DNA of 64,000 nt from Microbacterium sp. p3-SID336 (GCF_025143365.1 NZ_JALXPE010000016.1:3368-67367); one strand, 5' to 3'; counted from the first letter of the stretch, positions 26,015 through 33,905 are shown. Numbers and translations are program-made. The notes: generated by a model not told the origin, from the sequence alone.

Positions 26015-26362
26015 TCAGGACGTGGCGTCGTAGGCGGCGACGATGGCCGCCGAGACACGTCCCCGATCGCTCACCGTGTATCCGTGATCCCGTGCCCATT
26101 CCCGGATCGCCCCCAAGTTCCGAGCCTGCGCGACAGAAGATGCCGGGCGCCCGGCTGGGCGACGCCCCGTCAGGCGTGCGGCCGTCAGGTACGGGGTGAG
26201 CACCTGCCGAAGTTCATCCGCGTGTGCCGTCGACAGGTCGATCTCATACGTGCGGCCATCCAGCCCGAAGGTGATGCTCTCACCGGTCCCGTCGAGCTCG
26301 GCGCCATCAAGGTCATCAACGAGCTGAACACCATTTTGCGTGCCATGCGTTGATCGTGACAC
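26015..26362 (-). CDS. lsr2: Lsr2-like xenogeneic silencer, 5' end frame-disturbed
   Basis: The body matches Lsr2: QLVDDLDG, a TFGLDGRTYEIDLS dimer strand, then the AT-hook-like DNA-binding domain with IREWARDHGYTVSDRGRVSAAIV. Lsr2 coats AT-rich foreign DNA. An ATG at 26346 would start MARK as in typical Lsr2, but it is out of frame by one base at a run of four T (26334-26337); five would give MARKNGVQLVDDLDG. A GTG at 26362 is in frame and is used for these coordinates (115 residues). It is convergent with traA, with only 8 bp between stops. Confidence 0.8.
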   Translation of the reverse strand: MSRSTHGTQNGVQLVDDLDGAELDGTGESITFGLDGRTYEIDLSTAHADELRQVLTPYLTAARLTGRRPAGRPASSVAQARNLGAIREWARDHGYTVSDRGRVSAAIVAAYDATS

Positions 26363-26370
26363 ACCACAAG

Positions 26371-26392
26371 GGCGTCGCATCTCTGCGACGCC
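26371..26392 (-). terminator. Perfect GC-rich hairpin after the 26431 gene
   Basis: GGCGTCGCA (26371-26379) pairs with TGCGACGCC (26384-26392) around a 4-nt loop. On the minus strand it follows the stop of the 26431 gene by about 38 nt. There is no T-tract. It lies just upstream of lsr2, which makes an Lsr2 start beyond 26371 unlikely. Confidence 0.65.
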
Positions 26393-26430
26393 CCGGCACC
26401 TCACCCCAGTGGGTTCCTATCCATATGCGG

Positions 26431-27201
26431 TCATCTGCCCAGTGGCTCCGGGCGGGCGTCGATGCTGTGACCAGTCACCCCGGCGGTGACCGTCGGCGAC
26501 GCTGGGCCCAGCTGCCGGGCACGCTCCGATGGTGTCGCCGCCTCGGCCGCGCCAGCGATACTGCGGGTCAAGCCCACGTGTCCCAGCGAGTGATTCCACG
26601 ACAGGTGATATGCGCCGCTGCGGAACTCCCTATCCCACGTCCCGACCGGTGGCGCCTTGTAGACGTGACCGTTCGCGGCTGCAGCCTGCTCCGTCTCATC
26701 TCCAAAGTCCCACTGCGCCAAATGCGCGATCGCTGCCTCCGGACCGCGCTCTTCAAGAACCGAGAGCGCGGCGTCCGCGTCCTCGCCCTGCAAAAACACC
26801 ACCGACGCCCACGGCCCTTCCTGCTCACCGAACCGCCCGGTGAACACCTCCGGCTCTTCGAGCTCGAACGACGCCATCGCCAGCTCGTCCTCATTCAGAT
26901 ACGCCTGCTCATAGACCCACTCCGGGTAGGCGTCATCCGGCGGGCACATGCCCGAGCGGTATCTCTCGCCTGCCTTAGAGAGGAACCCCGCCAGCACCCC
27001 GACCATTCGCGACGCCGACACATCCATCCCGACACCCGCATACAGATCCGTACCTCGATAGACATGCTCGCCGGCACGCACCTCGTACAAGAACTGCATC
27101 CGACTCCCGCCGGCCTCCTCGGGCGCGCGGCCTGTCTTCTCGACCCGCAGCGACATGCCGCCGACCACCGTCGATGCCTTACGATCCAACTCCGAAGCCA
27201 T
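26431..27201 (-). CDS. Hypothetical island protein
   Basis: A 256-residue acidic soluble protein that I do not recognise. The start at 27201 has GCGAGGACT at ribosome-site distance. Visible features are a beta-rich N-terminal half (MQFLYEVRAGEHVYRGTDL) and helical C-terminal segments; no catalytic motif, membrane segment or signal peptide. It lies between lsr2 and the toxin-antitoxin pair and is probably the last gene of the island. Its link to traA and lsr2 suggests an element-associated role only. Confidence 0.6.
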   Translation of the reverse strand: MASELDRKASTVVGGMSLRVEKTGRAPEEAGGSRMQFLYEVRAGEHVYRGTDLYAGVGMDVSASRMVGVLAGFLSKAGERYRSGMCPPDDAYPEWVYEQAYLNEDELAMASFELEEPEVFTGRFGEQEGPWASVVFLQGEDADAALSVLEERGPEAAIAHLAQWDFGDETEQAAAANGHVYKAPPVGTWDREFRSGAYHLSWNHSLGHVGLTRSIAGAAEAATPSERARQLGPASPTVTAGVTGHSIDARPEPLGR

Positions 27202-27330
27202 GACCAGTCCTCGCATCTATCTATCCGCTCACTTGCGTAAAGAGGTACGAGACGACCACCCCACGCAGGGCTGACGACTCCTCTCACGCTCGTGGCCGGG
27301 TCAACCTCGCTGAACCGGACGGTGCCACGG

Positions 27331-27343
27331 TAGAATTGGGGCA
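27331..27343 (+). promoter_or_regulatory. -10 box of the toxin-antitoxin operon, leaderless
   Basis: TAGAAT (27331-27336) ends 6 nt before the antitoxin ATG, so transcription should begin at or next to the start codon. No Shine-Dalgarno is present. Confidence 0.6.
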
Positions 27344-27576
27344 TGACGGTGGCTGAGGTGATCCAAGCCGCGATGGCGCTCACGCCCGAGGAGCGATCGC
27401 GGGTCGCCGACGTCCTCTACGACGCCGACGCCCCCGACCAGGCGGTCATCGACGCAGCCTGGGCATCCGTCGCTTCACGCAGGGCTGACGAACTCGAGAA
27501 CGGCACGGTCACGATGCTCTCTCGCGAGGAAGCGAACGCCTACCTCGACGCCCGCGCTGCCGAGAGAAGCGTTTGA
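27343..27576 (+). CDS. Antitoxin of a RelE/ParE-type pair (addiction module component)
   Basis: A 77-residue acidic protein resembling the putative addiction module component family: a helical region around ALTPEERSRVADVLYD, then an extended C-terminal segment that would wrap the toxin (LSREEANAYLDARA). Its TGA overlaps the toxin start. It should neutralise the partner toxin and autoregulate the operon. Confidence 0.8.
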   Translation: MTVAEVIQAAMALTPEERSRVADVLYDADAPDQAVIDAAWASVASRRADELENGTVTMLSREEANAYLDARAAERSV

Positions 27577-27884
27577 CGCTCCGCGTCGGGTTTCACCCCG
27601 ATGCCGTGCGTGAGCTGGACGACGCGATCCAGTGGTACGACCAGGGTGGACAGCACCGCGGCGCGAGGTTCCGCACCGACGTCGACCGGGTCATCGATCG
27701 TCTCCTCGAATGGCCGGAGTCAGCCGAGACCATCCTCGACACGCCGGCTGGCCGTGTCTTTCGCCATGCCAAGGTTCCTCACTCGCACTACCGCCTCGTC
27801 TACTACCTCACCGACGAGGCCCTGAAGATCGTCGCCATTGCCCACGAACGGCGCATGCCGCTGTACTGGAGCGGAAGAGACTGA
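27573..27884 (+). CDS. RelE/ParE-superfamily toxin
   Basis: A 103-residue basic protein with the RelE/ParE fold pattern: LRVGFHPDAVRELDDAIQWYD at the N-terminus, helices with RFRTDVDRVIDRL, then strands YRLVYYLTDEALKIVAIAHERR. It starts at TTG 27573 in a TTGA overlap with the antitoxin stop. ParE-like toxins poison gyrase and RelE-like ones cut mRNA; the sequence alone does not decide. Confidence 0.85.
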   Translation: MTLRVGFHPDAVRELDDAIQWYDQGGQHRGARFRTDVDRVIDRLLEWPESAETILDTPAGRVFRHAKVPHSHYRLVYYLTDEALKIVAIAHERRMPLYWSGRD

Positions 27885-27905
27885 CACGCCGACGGCGACC
27901 GCAAC

Positions 27906-27911
27906 TACCCT
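27906..27911 (+). promoter_or_regulatory. -10 box TACCCT, leaderless start for the 27918 gene
   Basis: TACCCT ends 6 nt before the ATG at 27918, and no ribosome site is present. The same word and spacing occur before the 35232 gene. Confidence 0.55.
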
Positions 27912-27917
27912 GAAAGC

Positions 27918-28415
27918 ATGGCGACGATCTTCCTCACCGTGCGGGTCGCGCTCGATGACGTGGATGAGGCGCTCCGCGTTGCGAGCGGCCTCGGATACGA
28001 GGCGCGTCCGATCGGCGGCAGGCGCCGCAGCACTCTCGTGCTGGTCGAGACGATGACCATCGACGACGCAACGGACGAAGGCGCCGCCGAACAGCGGGTG
28101 CGTCACCGTGTCGCTACGGCGTTGACAGAACACGGCCTCCAATACGACCTGATCGGTAGCGGGACGGACGCATCGAGCATTACGAAGTCGCTCTTCACGA
28201 TCAGGCCCATCGGCGCCACCGACGAGACCGACTCGCTCGAGATCCGCGCCGACAACCGAGCCGAGTTCGAGCAGCGCCTGGCCGCCGTGCGTTCGCTGTT
28301 CAGCGGGGAATCGTGGCCGAGTCAGGACCTCGTCGGATACGAGGTCACCGTCGATGGCCTCGCCGCCGGTGATCCCGACGTGCAGCACCTGCCCTTCCTC
28401 CCGAAACGGCGATAG
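27918..28415 (+). CDS. Hypothetical protein
   Basis: A 165-residue soluble protein I do not recognise. It has an alternating strand/helix pattern (TIFLTVRVALDDVDEALRVA at the start, ITKSLFTIRPIG later) and no catalytic signature. The ATG has a leaderless -10 box 6 nt upstream. It follows the toxin by 33 bp but has its own promoter, so it is probably not part of the toxin-antitoxin unit. Confidence 0.65.
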   Translation: MATIFLTVRVALDDVDEALRVASGLGYEARPIGGRRRSTLVLVETMTIDDATDEGAAEQRVRHRVATALTEHGLQYDLIGSGTDASSITKSLFTIRPIGATDETDSLEIRADNRAEFEQRLAAVRSLFSGESWPSQDLVGYEVTVDGLAAGDPDVQHLPFLPKRR

Positions 28416-28451
28416 ATCCGCGACGGGCACGTGCAGACGCCAGCTGGGACG

Positions 28452-28466
28452 AGTACAATTTGTACT
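28452..28466. promoter_or_regulatory. Perfect operator-like palindrome
   Basis: AGTACAA-T-TTGTACT has 7-bp arms around one central base. It lies 36 bp after the 28415 stop, in an otherwise unassigned spacer. It looks like a repressor site, but the regulated gene and the protein are not evident. Confidence 0.55.
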
Positions 28467-28618
28467 GTGTCACGACCCGTTTCGGCGAGTGCAACAAGCC
28501 TTTTGGTACGAGTGGCACGCAGGTGGCACGGCCGGTCTGCGGAGACGCAGAGACCGCGAGATCACGTGCTTCCCGACGAGAACTGGGACTTCTGACCCGC
28601 TCGGCGAAAGCTCGAACG

Positions 28619-28653
28619 AACGACCCCCTCCGGTTCCGGCGGAGGGGGTCGTT
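28619..28653. terminator. Strong 14-bp stem terminator
   Basis: AACGACCCCCTCCG (28619-28632) pairs perfectly with CGGAGGGGGTCGTT (28640-28653) around a 7-nt loop, followed by the moderately T-rich CTCGTTCGTG. No gene ends just before it; it may serve the 27918 gene or a lost gene. Confidence 0.8.
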
Positions 28654-28747
28654 CTCGTTCGTGACGCAGCCGGATGTGCGAGCGATGGAGTCGGGGGAGG
28701 GGAGCTTCGCGCTGCCGTGGCGGGGGCTCGCTCCGTTTCGCGCCAGG

Positions 28748-29353
28748 ATGGGACTCGTGATCACAGCGACGAGACGACCCGCCCGCATCCTCCTGATGGG
28801 GGCAGCCATGCTCGCGGCCCTCACGGGCTGCGCGGCCGAGCCGGTGTCCACCGGGCCGCGTGACGGGAGCGCCGCCGCCGACGCCCCTACACCCGAGATC
28901 GAAGTGGGCGATGTCCTCACCGCAGAGCAGGCGACCGCGCTCAACGACGGGAATGAGCTCATGAAGGCGTATCCGGTCGGGGCCGAGTTCATCGCTGTCG
29001 AATGGGGTCAGCCAATTCCCGAGGCGGTGACGACCGCCGTCACGGCGCAGGTGGTCGCTGCTGCGCCGACCTGGGGCACGAATACCGACAGCGACGTGAA
29101 CGCCGCGGCCTGGCAACAGGTGCGCGATGCCATGAAGCAGGAGTCCCAGAAGCTCGGGGGCGTCACGATCGCCCTCGTCTCGTGCGCTCAGAGCTTCTCC
29201 ACGGAGATCAACACCTGGCGCCCGACCTGGGTCATGTCGGAGCCCGGTCCGGTCGGCGAGTACGAGTCCAAGGAAGCGGTTCTCGCCCGCGCGGATGCCT
29301 GGGCGCAAGAGGGCAGGAAGATGTACGTCGTCGTCGACAACCTCGGCTGCTGA
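28748..29353 (+). CDS. Secreted lipoprotein, function unknown
   Basis: A 201-residue protein. A basic N-region (ATRRPARI) and hydrophobic core (LLMGAAMLAAL) lead to the lipobox LTGC, so it should be lipid-anchored on the outer face of the membrane. The mature part is Ala/Asp-rich at first, then a small alpha/beta domain (MKAYPVGAEFIAVEWGQ, GVTIALVSCAQSF). I do not recognise the domain. The frame is open far upstream, but the ATG at 28748 gives a proper signal peptide. Confidence 0.7.
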   Translation: MGLVITATRRPARILLMGAAMLAALTGCAAEPVSTGPRDGSAAADAPTPEIEVGDVLTAEQATALNDGNELMKAYPVGAEFIAVEWGQPIPEAVTTAVTAQVVAAAPTWGTNTDSDVNAAAWQQVRDAMKQESQKLGGVTIALVSCAQSFSTEINTWRPTWVMSEPGPVGEYESKEAVLARADAWAQEGRKMYVVVDNLGC

Positions 29354-29460
29354 CAGAACACGCCGTAGGACCAGCTCGGCATACCCATCCCGCGGACAAC
29401 ATCGTGCCGCGGGCCTCGACCGCGGGCCCGATGCTCTGCCGTCCAGTGATGCCTCATGGA

Positions 29461-29466
29461 TAGAGT
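29461..29466 (+). promoter_or_regulatory. -10 box TAGAGT, leaderless start for the DUF7882 gene
   Basis: TAGAGT ends 6 nt before the ATG at 29473. A GGGGG run lies in the gap but is too close to be a ribosome site. Confidence 0.5.
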
Positions 29467-29472
29467 CGGGGG

Positions 29473-29802
29473 ATGGGAACCATGCAGTACGGCAGCGGCA
29501 GCGAGATCCAGATCGAGGACAGGGCGCTCGCGCACCTGAAGGTCGCGATCGCGACGAAGCTCCGCCGCAACGAGAGTTTCACGCTGTCCTGGCGGCACGC
29601 CGAGGGTGACACGCCCGGGCGTTCCACCATCTGGCTTCACCCGTCCATTCCGCTGCGGTTCACGTTCTCGGAGCCGGAGACGCCGCAGCTCAACGCGAAG
29701 TGGATACAGGCGCTGATGGTGGAGGCCAGCTCCTCCGGCGGGATCCGCCTGGTGGACGAGGTCGTCGACGGCCCGGCCGAGGAGACGTCGCGCATCGCAT
29801 GA
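29473..29802 (+). CDS. DUF7882-like small protein
   Basis: A 109-residue protein of a type common in Microbacteriaceae, which I identify by pattern: MGTMQYGSGSEIQIEDRALAHL, then KLRRNESFTLSWRH, STIWLHPSIPLRFTF and WIQALMVEA. Relatives are sometimes mislabelled as ATP-dependent DNA ligase; no ligase motif is present. Its stop overlaps the next gene by 4 bases. The function is unknown. Confidence 0.6.
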   Translation: MGTMQYGSGSEIQIEDRALAHLKVAIATKLRRNESFTLSWRHAEGDTPGRSTIWLHPSIPLRFTFSEPETPQLNAKWIQALMVEASSSGGIRLVDEVVDGPAEETSRIA

Positions 29803-31577
29803 CGCTGACACGCGAGAGCCTGTTCCACGAGCTGACGACCTCGCTGGCCCTCCCGGAGCATGAGCGCGACGACTGGGTCGAACACGTCGCTCGCGGCCGC
29901 CCGACGCCGCGGCAGCAGCTGCTGGCCCTCCTGCTCCTCATGGACGCCAGCCCCGCGCGGATGAACGGCTGGCCGTTCCGGTCGACCGAGAATGCGCTGA
30001 TGGGCTCACTGCCGCGCAAGTCCCTTCCCTGGGATGGGCCGACCGCCGTGTTCGCGCTGCGCGCCGCGCTCGCGATCAGTGCCATGACGTACGTGTGCGG
30101 ACCCGCGCTGCGGGGCGCCGAGACCGCGATGCAGGCAGGGCACCGCGATCCCGAGCTGTACGAGGCGCTCGCCGCGTGCGCGCAACAGCTTCAGGGGCTG
30201 ATGTCGGGCCGGTTCGCGACACGCTGGGGTGTCGACAGAGACCTCAAGACCGCCAACCGCCTGCTCGCCCTGTTCCTGCCCTCCGGGGTGCTCGACCTCA
30301 CCATGATCCACGACGGCGACGACTGGGCGGAGAGCGCCCGCCGGAGCGCGCGGACGCACCCCGTCGACGGTGTCGAGCCGCTCGTGCGGCAGCTGACGTC
30401 ACTCGGCCACAAGGCGCCGTCGCAGACCTGGCAGCGGGGAGTTCAGCCTCTTGTGCAGACCGATACCGGGCGGCAACTCGTACGCGACTGGCTGGAGGCC
30501 GCCCGGCAGACCACCACCGCGGAGGACGGCCGCCTCTTCTCGGCCTCGAACGAGGACCTGGTCCGCGCCACGGTGATCGCCGCGCGCTGGCTGCCCGAGA
30601 CGGACGTCCCCGCGGAGCTGCTCGGTGCACTCGCGCGCCAGGGCGCCGCGACCCGCCCTCCCGGGACCGAGTCGCTCGCGCTGCGCGTCGCCACAGCCTC
30701 GATCGACACCCTCGCCCAGCGTGCCGCGCCGGCCGATGTCGCCGAGCTCGAGCGGCTGCTCGACGACATCACGCGTCGGGACCTGATCAAGCGGATCGGT
30801 TCCGCGCTCGGCCCGGAGGCGGTGGCGCGTGCCGAGAGCCGCGACACCGACCTGAAGCGCGAGAAGGCCGCCGCCGTGCGGGCGAAGGCGAACCCGATCC
30901 CGAAGATCCTGCGGGCGGAGGTGGATCGCCTGCTGCGCGAGCACCTCGACGAGGTCATGCGCGAGCTCGGCTTCCGGAAGTCAGGGCGCACCTGGCGTCG
31001 CGTGCGGGAAGACCAGGTGGACGTCGTCGACGTCTCCTCCAGCCACCTGTACCTGGGCGTGCAGTACGGTGTGCTCTTTCCTGCGCTGCACCCGGAGGAC
31101 GGGCCGGCACCGCAGCGTGAGCCGAAGCGCGTGAAGCCGTCCGAACTCGACCTGCTCATCGTGGAGGACTCCTGGATCGCGGAGGAGGGGCCCCTCGACC
31201 TGCTGGCGGCGCGCATGCGGTCGACCATCTCCCCGTTCCTCCTCGCCTGCGGAGACAGGGAGGCGCTCGCCGCCCTGCTGACGACCGGCGCCGGGATGCC
31301 GCAACCGGCGGGGCTCCGCGATCCGTTCACCGGTCGCGCCGACGCGGCGCTGTACTTTCGCACCAGGCCGTTCACACCGGGCCTCGCCCTCGGGGCACTG
31401 GCCTGCGTCGCGGGGGACCGCGATGCCGCGCGGGTCTGGCTCGACGACGCCGCCCGGGCGATCGACCCCTCCCGTCACCGTGCGGCTGCGGCCGAGGCCG
31501 ACTACTGGAGGCGACGTGTGGAGGCGCTCCCGGGCGGGGGAGGGCGAGTCAGCCCGCGGGATACTCCTGGGCCCTGA
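29799..31577 (+). CDS. Large DUF4304-containing protein
   Basis: A 592-residue protein. The N-terminal ~360 residues are helical and repeat-like (LLALLLLMD, LRAALAISAM, VRQLTSLGHKAP). The C-terminal part has the DUF4304 pattern: LREHLDEVMRELGFRKSGRTW, VDVVDVSSSHLYLGVQYG, then a late helical region. DUF4304 has no established activity. The ATG at 29799 overlaps the previous stop as ATGA, so co-expression with the DUF7882 gene is likely. Its 3' end overlaps the convergent reductase gene by 29 bp. Confidence 0.7.
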   Translation: MTLTRESLFHELTTSLALPEHERDDWVEHVARGRPTPRQQLLALLLLMDASPARMNGWPFRSTENALMGSLPRKSLPWDGPTAVFALRAALAISAMTYVCGPALRGAETAMQAGHRDPELYEALAACAQQLQGLMSGRFATRWGVDRDLKTANRLLALFLPSGVLDLTMIHDGDDWAESARRSARTHPVDGVEPLVRQLTSLGHKAPSQTWQRGVQPLVQTDTGRQLVRDWLEAARQTTTAEDGRLFSASNEDLVRATVIAARWLPETDVPAELLGALARQGAATRPPGTESLALRVATASIDTLAQRAAPADVAELERLLDDITRRDLIKRIGSALGPEAVARAESRDTDLKREKAAAVRAKANPIPKILRAEVDRLLREHLDEVMRELGFRKSGRTWRRVREDQVDVVDVSSSHLYLGVQYGVLFPALHPEDGPAPQREPKRVKPSELDLLIVEDSWIAEEGPLDLLAARMRSTISPFLLACGDREALAALLTTGAGMPQPAGLRDPFTGRADAALYFRTRPFTPGLALGALACVAGDRDAARVWLDDAARAIDPSRHRAAAAEADYWRRRVEALPGGGGRVSPRDTPGP

Positions 31578-32160
31578 GCTGGCGCGCCAGGTGCGCCGCG
31601 TTGCGCGCCGCGGTGGCGATCGCCGAGGACACCGCCTCCGGCGTCTCGTCGAGATCCTTGTAGTCGACGGTCTGCATGGCCTCGCCGTTCCAGTACACCG
31701 AGGTCTGCGCGGGGATCGTGTATCCGACGTCGTTGAGCGCCTGGAACAGGATGGCCGAGATGTGGTGGGCGCCGTCCTCGTTGCCCAGCACGCCCGCGAT
31801 GGCGACCTTGTCGAACAGGGTCGGGCGCCCGCGCGCGTCGGTCTCGCCGAGCTCGGCGTCGAGGCGCTCCAGCACCCGCTGCGCCACGCTCGAGTGCTGC
31901 CCCATCCAGGTCGGCGTCACGAAGACCAGGATGTCCGCCTCCAGCACCTTGCGCCGCACGCTCGGCCACTGGTCTCCGCCGCCCATGTCCTTCTCCACGC
32001 CGGGGCTCAGATCGAGGTCGACGGCGCGCACGAGGTCGCCGGTGACCCCGTGCCCGGCGAGGGCGTCCAGCAGCTGCCTGGCGAGCAGATCCGAGCTGGA
32101 CTCCGCGGGGGAGGGCTTCAACGTGCAGGAGATCGCGAGTGCGGTGAGCGGACTGTTCAT
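31549..32160 (-). CDS. NADPH-dependent FMN reductase/flavodoxin-family protein
   Basis: A 203-residue flavodoxin-like protein. AISCTLKPSPAESSSDLL forms the phosphate-binding loop; ADILVFVTPTWMGQHSSVAQRVLERL is the typical P-T-x-x-G flavin loop; VAIAGVLGNEDGAHH follows. Such proteins reduce FMN or quinones with NAD(P)H in the cytoplasm. The substrate is not evident. Confidence 0.85.
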   Translation of the reverse strand: MNSPLTALAISCTLKPSPAESSSDLLARQLLDALAGHGVTGDLVRAVDLDLSPGVEKDMGGGDQWPSVRRKVLEADILVFVTPTWMGQHSSVAQRVLERLDAELGETDARGRPTLFDKVAIAGVLGNEDGAHHISAILFQALNDVGYTIPAQTSVYWNGEAMQTVDYKDLDETPEAVSSAIATAARNAAHLARQLRAQEYPAG

Positions 32161-32248
32161 GCCCCGAGCACACCACCGCCTCGGAGCGCGGGACAGGGCC
32201 TTCCCGGGCGCGGGCTATCCTGGTAGTGCACCGACGACAGGAGATCCC

Positions 32249-32455
32249 GTGATCCTCAGCTTCCTCTTCTTCATGATCATGTTCCTCGGAGGCTTCTGGC
32301 TGCTGGGGATCGCGCATGAGATGCCGGACACGCTCGCCGCGCTGACCTTCGTCGGCGGCATCCTGCTCGTGTCGCTCGCTCTCGGCTTCGCCATGCGCCA
32401 GCGCGGCTCCGCGACGCGCCGCTCCAAGAACTGGACCGGCAGCCCCACCGAGTGA
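32249..32455 (+). CDS. Small two-segment membrane protein
   Basis: A 68-residue protein. The start is GTG at 32249 with CAGGAGAT at ribosome-site distance. Two hydrophobic segments (ILSFLFFMIMFLGGFWLLGI and LTFVGGILLVSLALGFAM) are followed by a short basic tail. A TATCCT -10-like box lies at about 32216. The function is unknown. Confidence 0.65.
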   Translation: MILSFLFFMIMFLGGFWLLGIAHEMPDTLAALTFVGGILLVSLALGFAMRQRGSATRRSKNWTGSPTE

Positions 32456-32483
32456 GCAGGAGCGCGCGTCCGCGGACGCGCGC

Positions 32484-33086
32484 TCACCGGCGGCGGGACA
32501 GTCGCGCCTCGAGGTTGGCGCACACCGCCGGCCATTCCGGCTCGATGATCGAGTACTCGACGCTGTCGCGCAGGGCGCCGTTGCGGTAGCGGCTCATCGC
32601 GCGCATCACCCCGTCCTGCTTGGCACCGAGGCGTTCGATGGCCGAGCGTGACTGGAAGTTGACCCACTGCGTGGTGAGACCCACGCGGAAGACGCCGAGC
32701 ATCTCGAAGGCGTGACGCAGGAGAAGCAGCTTCGACTCCGCGTTGGTGCCGGTGCCGTGGGCGGACGGGCGATTCCACGTGTACCCGATGTGGAGTCGGG
32801 GGACGTCGGCGACGATGTCGTAGAACGAGGTGAGACCCAGCACGCGGCCCGTGGCGTCGAAGGCGGTGAAGGGCACCATCTCCCCGCTCTCGACGAGACC
32901 GAGCCGGCGGTCGACCTCGGCGGCGACGCCGTCCGGGGCCGGCACCGAGGTGTACCACGCGGTCTTCCACAGGTCTCCCTCGGTGACGGCGTCGATGAGT
33001 CCGTCCACGTGCGAGCGGTCGAGGGGTCGCAGTTCGACGAGTTCGCCGGTGAGGGTGACGGGGGACGGCGGGACGAGGAAAGCCAT
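32484..33086 (-). CDS. GNAT-family acetyltransferase
   Basis: A 200-residue protein of the RimJ/RimL-like group: VTLTGELVELRPLDRSHVDGL at the N-terminus, VLGLTSFYDI, LHIGYTWNRPSAHGTGTNAESKLLLL (acetyl-CoA loop region), then FRVGLTTQWVNFQSRSAIERLGAK. It probably acetylates a small molecule or a protein N-terminus. I chose the ATG at 33086 because it begins the conserved domain. Confidence 0.85.
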   Translation of the reverse strand: MAFLVPPSPVTLTGELVELRPLDRSHVDGLIDAVTEGDLWKTAWYTSVPAPDGVAAEVDRRLGLVESGEMVPFTAFDATGRVLGLTSFYDIVADVPRLHIGYTWNRPSAHGTGTNAESKLLLLRHAFEMLGVFRVGLTTQWVNFQSRSAIERLGAKQDGVMRAMSRYRNGALRDSVEYSIIEPEWPAVCANLEARLSRRR

Positions 33087-33118
33087 GCGCCCATTCAAGC
33101 AGTGTGTCGTCGAGCGGA

Positions 33119-33514
33119 TCACGCCGCCGCGCGCGGTCCTGGATCCTGACGCAGCAGCCGCTGGAACGCCGCCACCAGCTCGATCGTGACGTCGAGCTCG
33201 AAGGCGAGGCTCGCGAGGTGGGTTCCGCGCGCCGCCTCGGCCTCCGCGTAGGCCGCGGGGGTGATCAGTCGGCGCGCGGCCCACTCGTCAGCGCGGCGCT
33301 CCTGCCGCGCGCGGGCGGACGCGAGAGCCGTGGGATGGTGGCCGAGCTGCGCGTGGCCGAGCTCGTGGGCGAGCACGCTGCGGGCGGTGCGCCGGCTCAT
33401 GCCTGGCGCGAGTCGGATGGTGCCGGCGACAGGATCGAAGCCGCCGCGGGTACGTCCGGCGCGTTCGACGACGCGCAGCTCGAGCTGGTCGGCGAGACGG
33501 AGGAGCTGCTGCAC
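33119..33514 (-). CDS. ImmA/IrrE-type metallopeptidase
   Basis: A 131-residue protein with the zincin signature ARSVLAHELGHAQLGHH and downstream ADEWAARRLITP (third ligand region). GTG 33514 is preceded by AGGGAGGACC. It lies 19 bp after the XRE repressor gene, the usual ImmR/ImmA order. ImmA cuts its partner repressor to derepress phage or ICE genes. It is not adjacent to an intact prophage here. Confidence 0.88.
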   Translation of the reverse strand: MQQLLRLADQLELRVVERAGRTRGGFDPVAGTIRLAPGMSRRTARSVLAHELGHAQLGHHPTALASARARQERRADEWAARRLITPAAYAEAEAARGTHLASLAFELDVTIELVAAFQRLLRQDPGPRAAA

Positions 33515-33533
33515 GGTCCTCCCTCCCCGGCGG

Positions 33534-33905
33534 CTAGTCGTAGAGGTCGTCGGTATCGGCGCTGTGCGGTGTCGGCGAGTCGAAGGCGACCTCGCGGGTA
33601 TCTTCGCGTGGGGCGGCGACATCGGGGGATCGGCGGATCGGCGTGACGGTCGCCGATGCGCCGTCGGCGTCGAGGCGCTCCTCAGCGCGGGAGATGAGCA
33701 CGTGCGGTTCGAGGCCGAGAGTCGCGCACACCGCATAGACCACGGGCACGGGGATGGCGCGCTTGCCGGTGACGTAGTTGTCGAGAGCACTGCGGGCGAT
33801 GCCGATGCTGCGGGCCATGGCGGCGATGCTGCTCCGGGCGGCCGCGATCTCCGCGCGCAGCTGGCGACCGACGGCAGCGTTGAACTGCTCGGCAGGTGTC
33901 CTCAT
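33534..33905 (-). CDS. XRE-family HTH regulator paired with ImmA
   Basis: A 123-residue protein with an HTH at about 20-70 (ARSSIAAMARSIGIARSALDNYV, then GKRAIPVPVVYAVCATLGLEP) and a disordered acidic tail. I chose the ATG at 33905 because a TAGGGT -10 box (33913-33918) is 7 nt upstream. The partner is the ImmA gene just downstream, so it is the likely target of regulated proteolysis. Confidence 0.82.
   Translation of the reverse strand: MRTPAEQFNAAVGRQLRAEIAAARSSIAAMARSIGIARSALDNYVTGKRAIPVPVVYAVCATLGLEPHVLISRAEERLDADGASATVTPIRRSPDVAAPREDTREVAFDSPTPHSADTDDLYD

Larger units (their letters stand above)
4400..27201. mobile_element. Mobilizable island with DISARM-like cargo (limits approximate)
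   Basis: Transfer and maintenance genes bracket the defence operon: ArdC, DUF2637, ParB-like and DprA-like on the left, and the TraA MobF relaxase, Lsr2 and a hypothetical on the right. Genes in this block use Shine-Dalgarno or coupled starts, whereas both flanks use many leaderless starts. No integrase, TraG/VirD4 coupling protein or secretion gene is seen, and no convincing direct-repeat att pair was found, so the ends are estimates from gene content. Confidence 0.6.
28416..28747. other. Intergenic region with palindrome, repeats and terminator
   Basis: 332 bp without a convincing gene. It holds a perfect palindrome (28452-28466), two copies of TGGCACG 11 bp apart (28513, 28524), a small GC stem (28534-28555) and a strong terminator (28619-28653). 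No tRNA could be folded. The GTGGCACG repeats resemble sequence seen near the 3' ends of actinobacterial integrase genes, so this might be a remnant or att region; that is weak inference. Confidence 0.4.

Noticed and set aside
26350-27240. A 296-codon plus-strand frame opposite the 26431 gene
   Set aside because: The minus-strand frame has a proper ribosome site and normal composition; the plus-strand one is Arg/His-rich.
28416-28660. A tRNA gene serving as attachment site
   Set aside because: No cloverleaf or T-loop GTTCRANNC could be placed; the only strong fold is the terminator.
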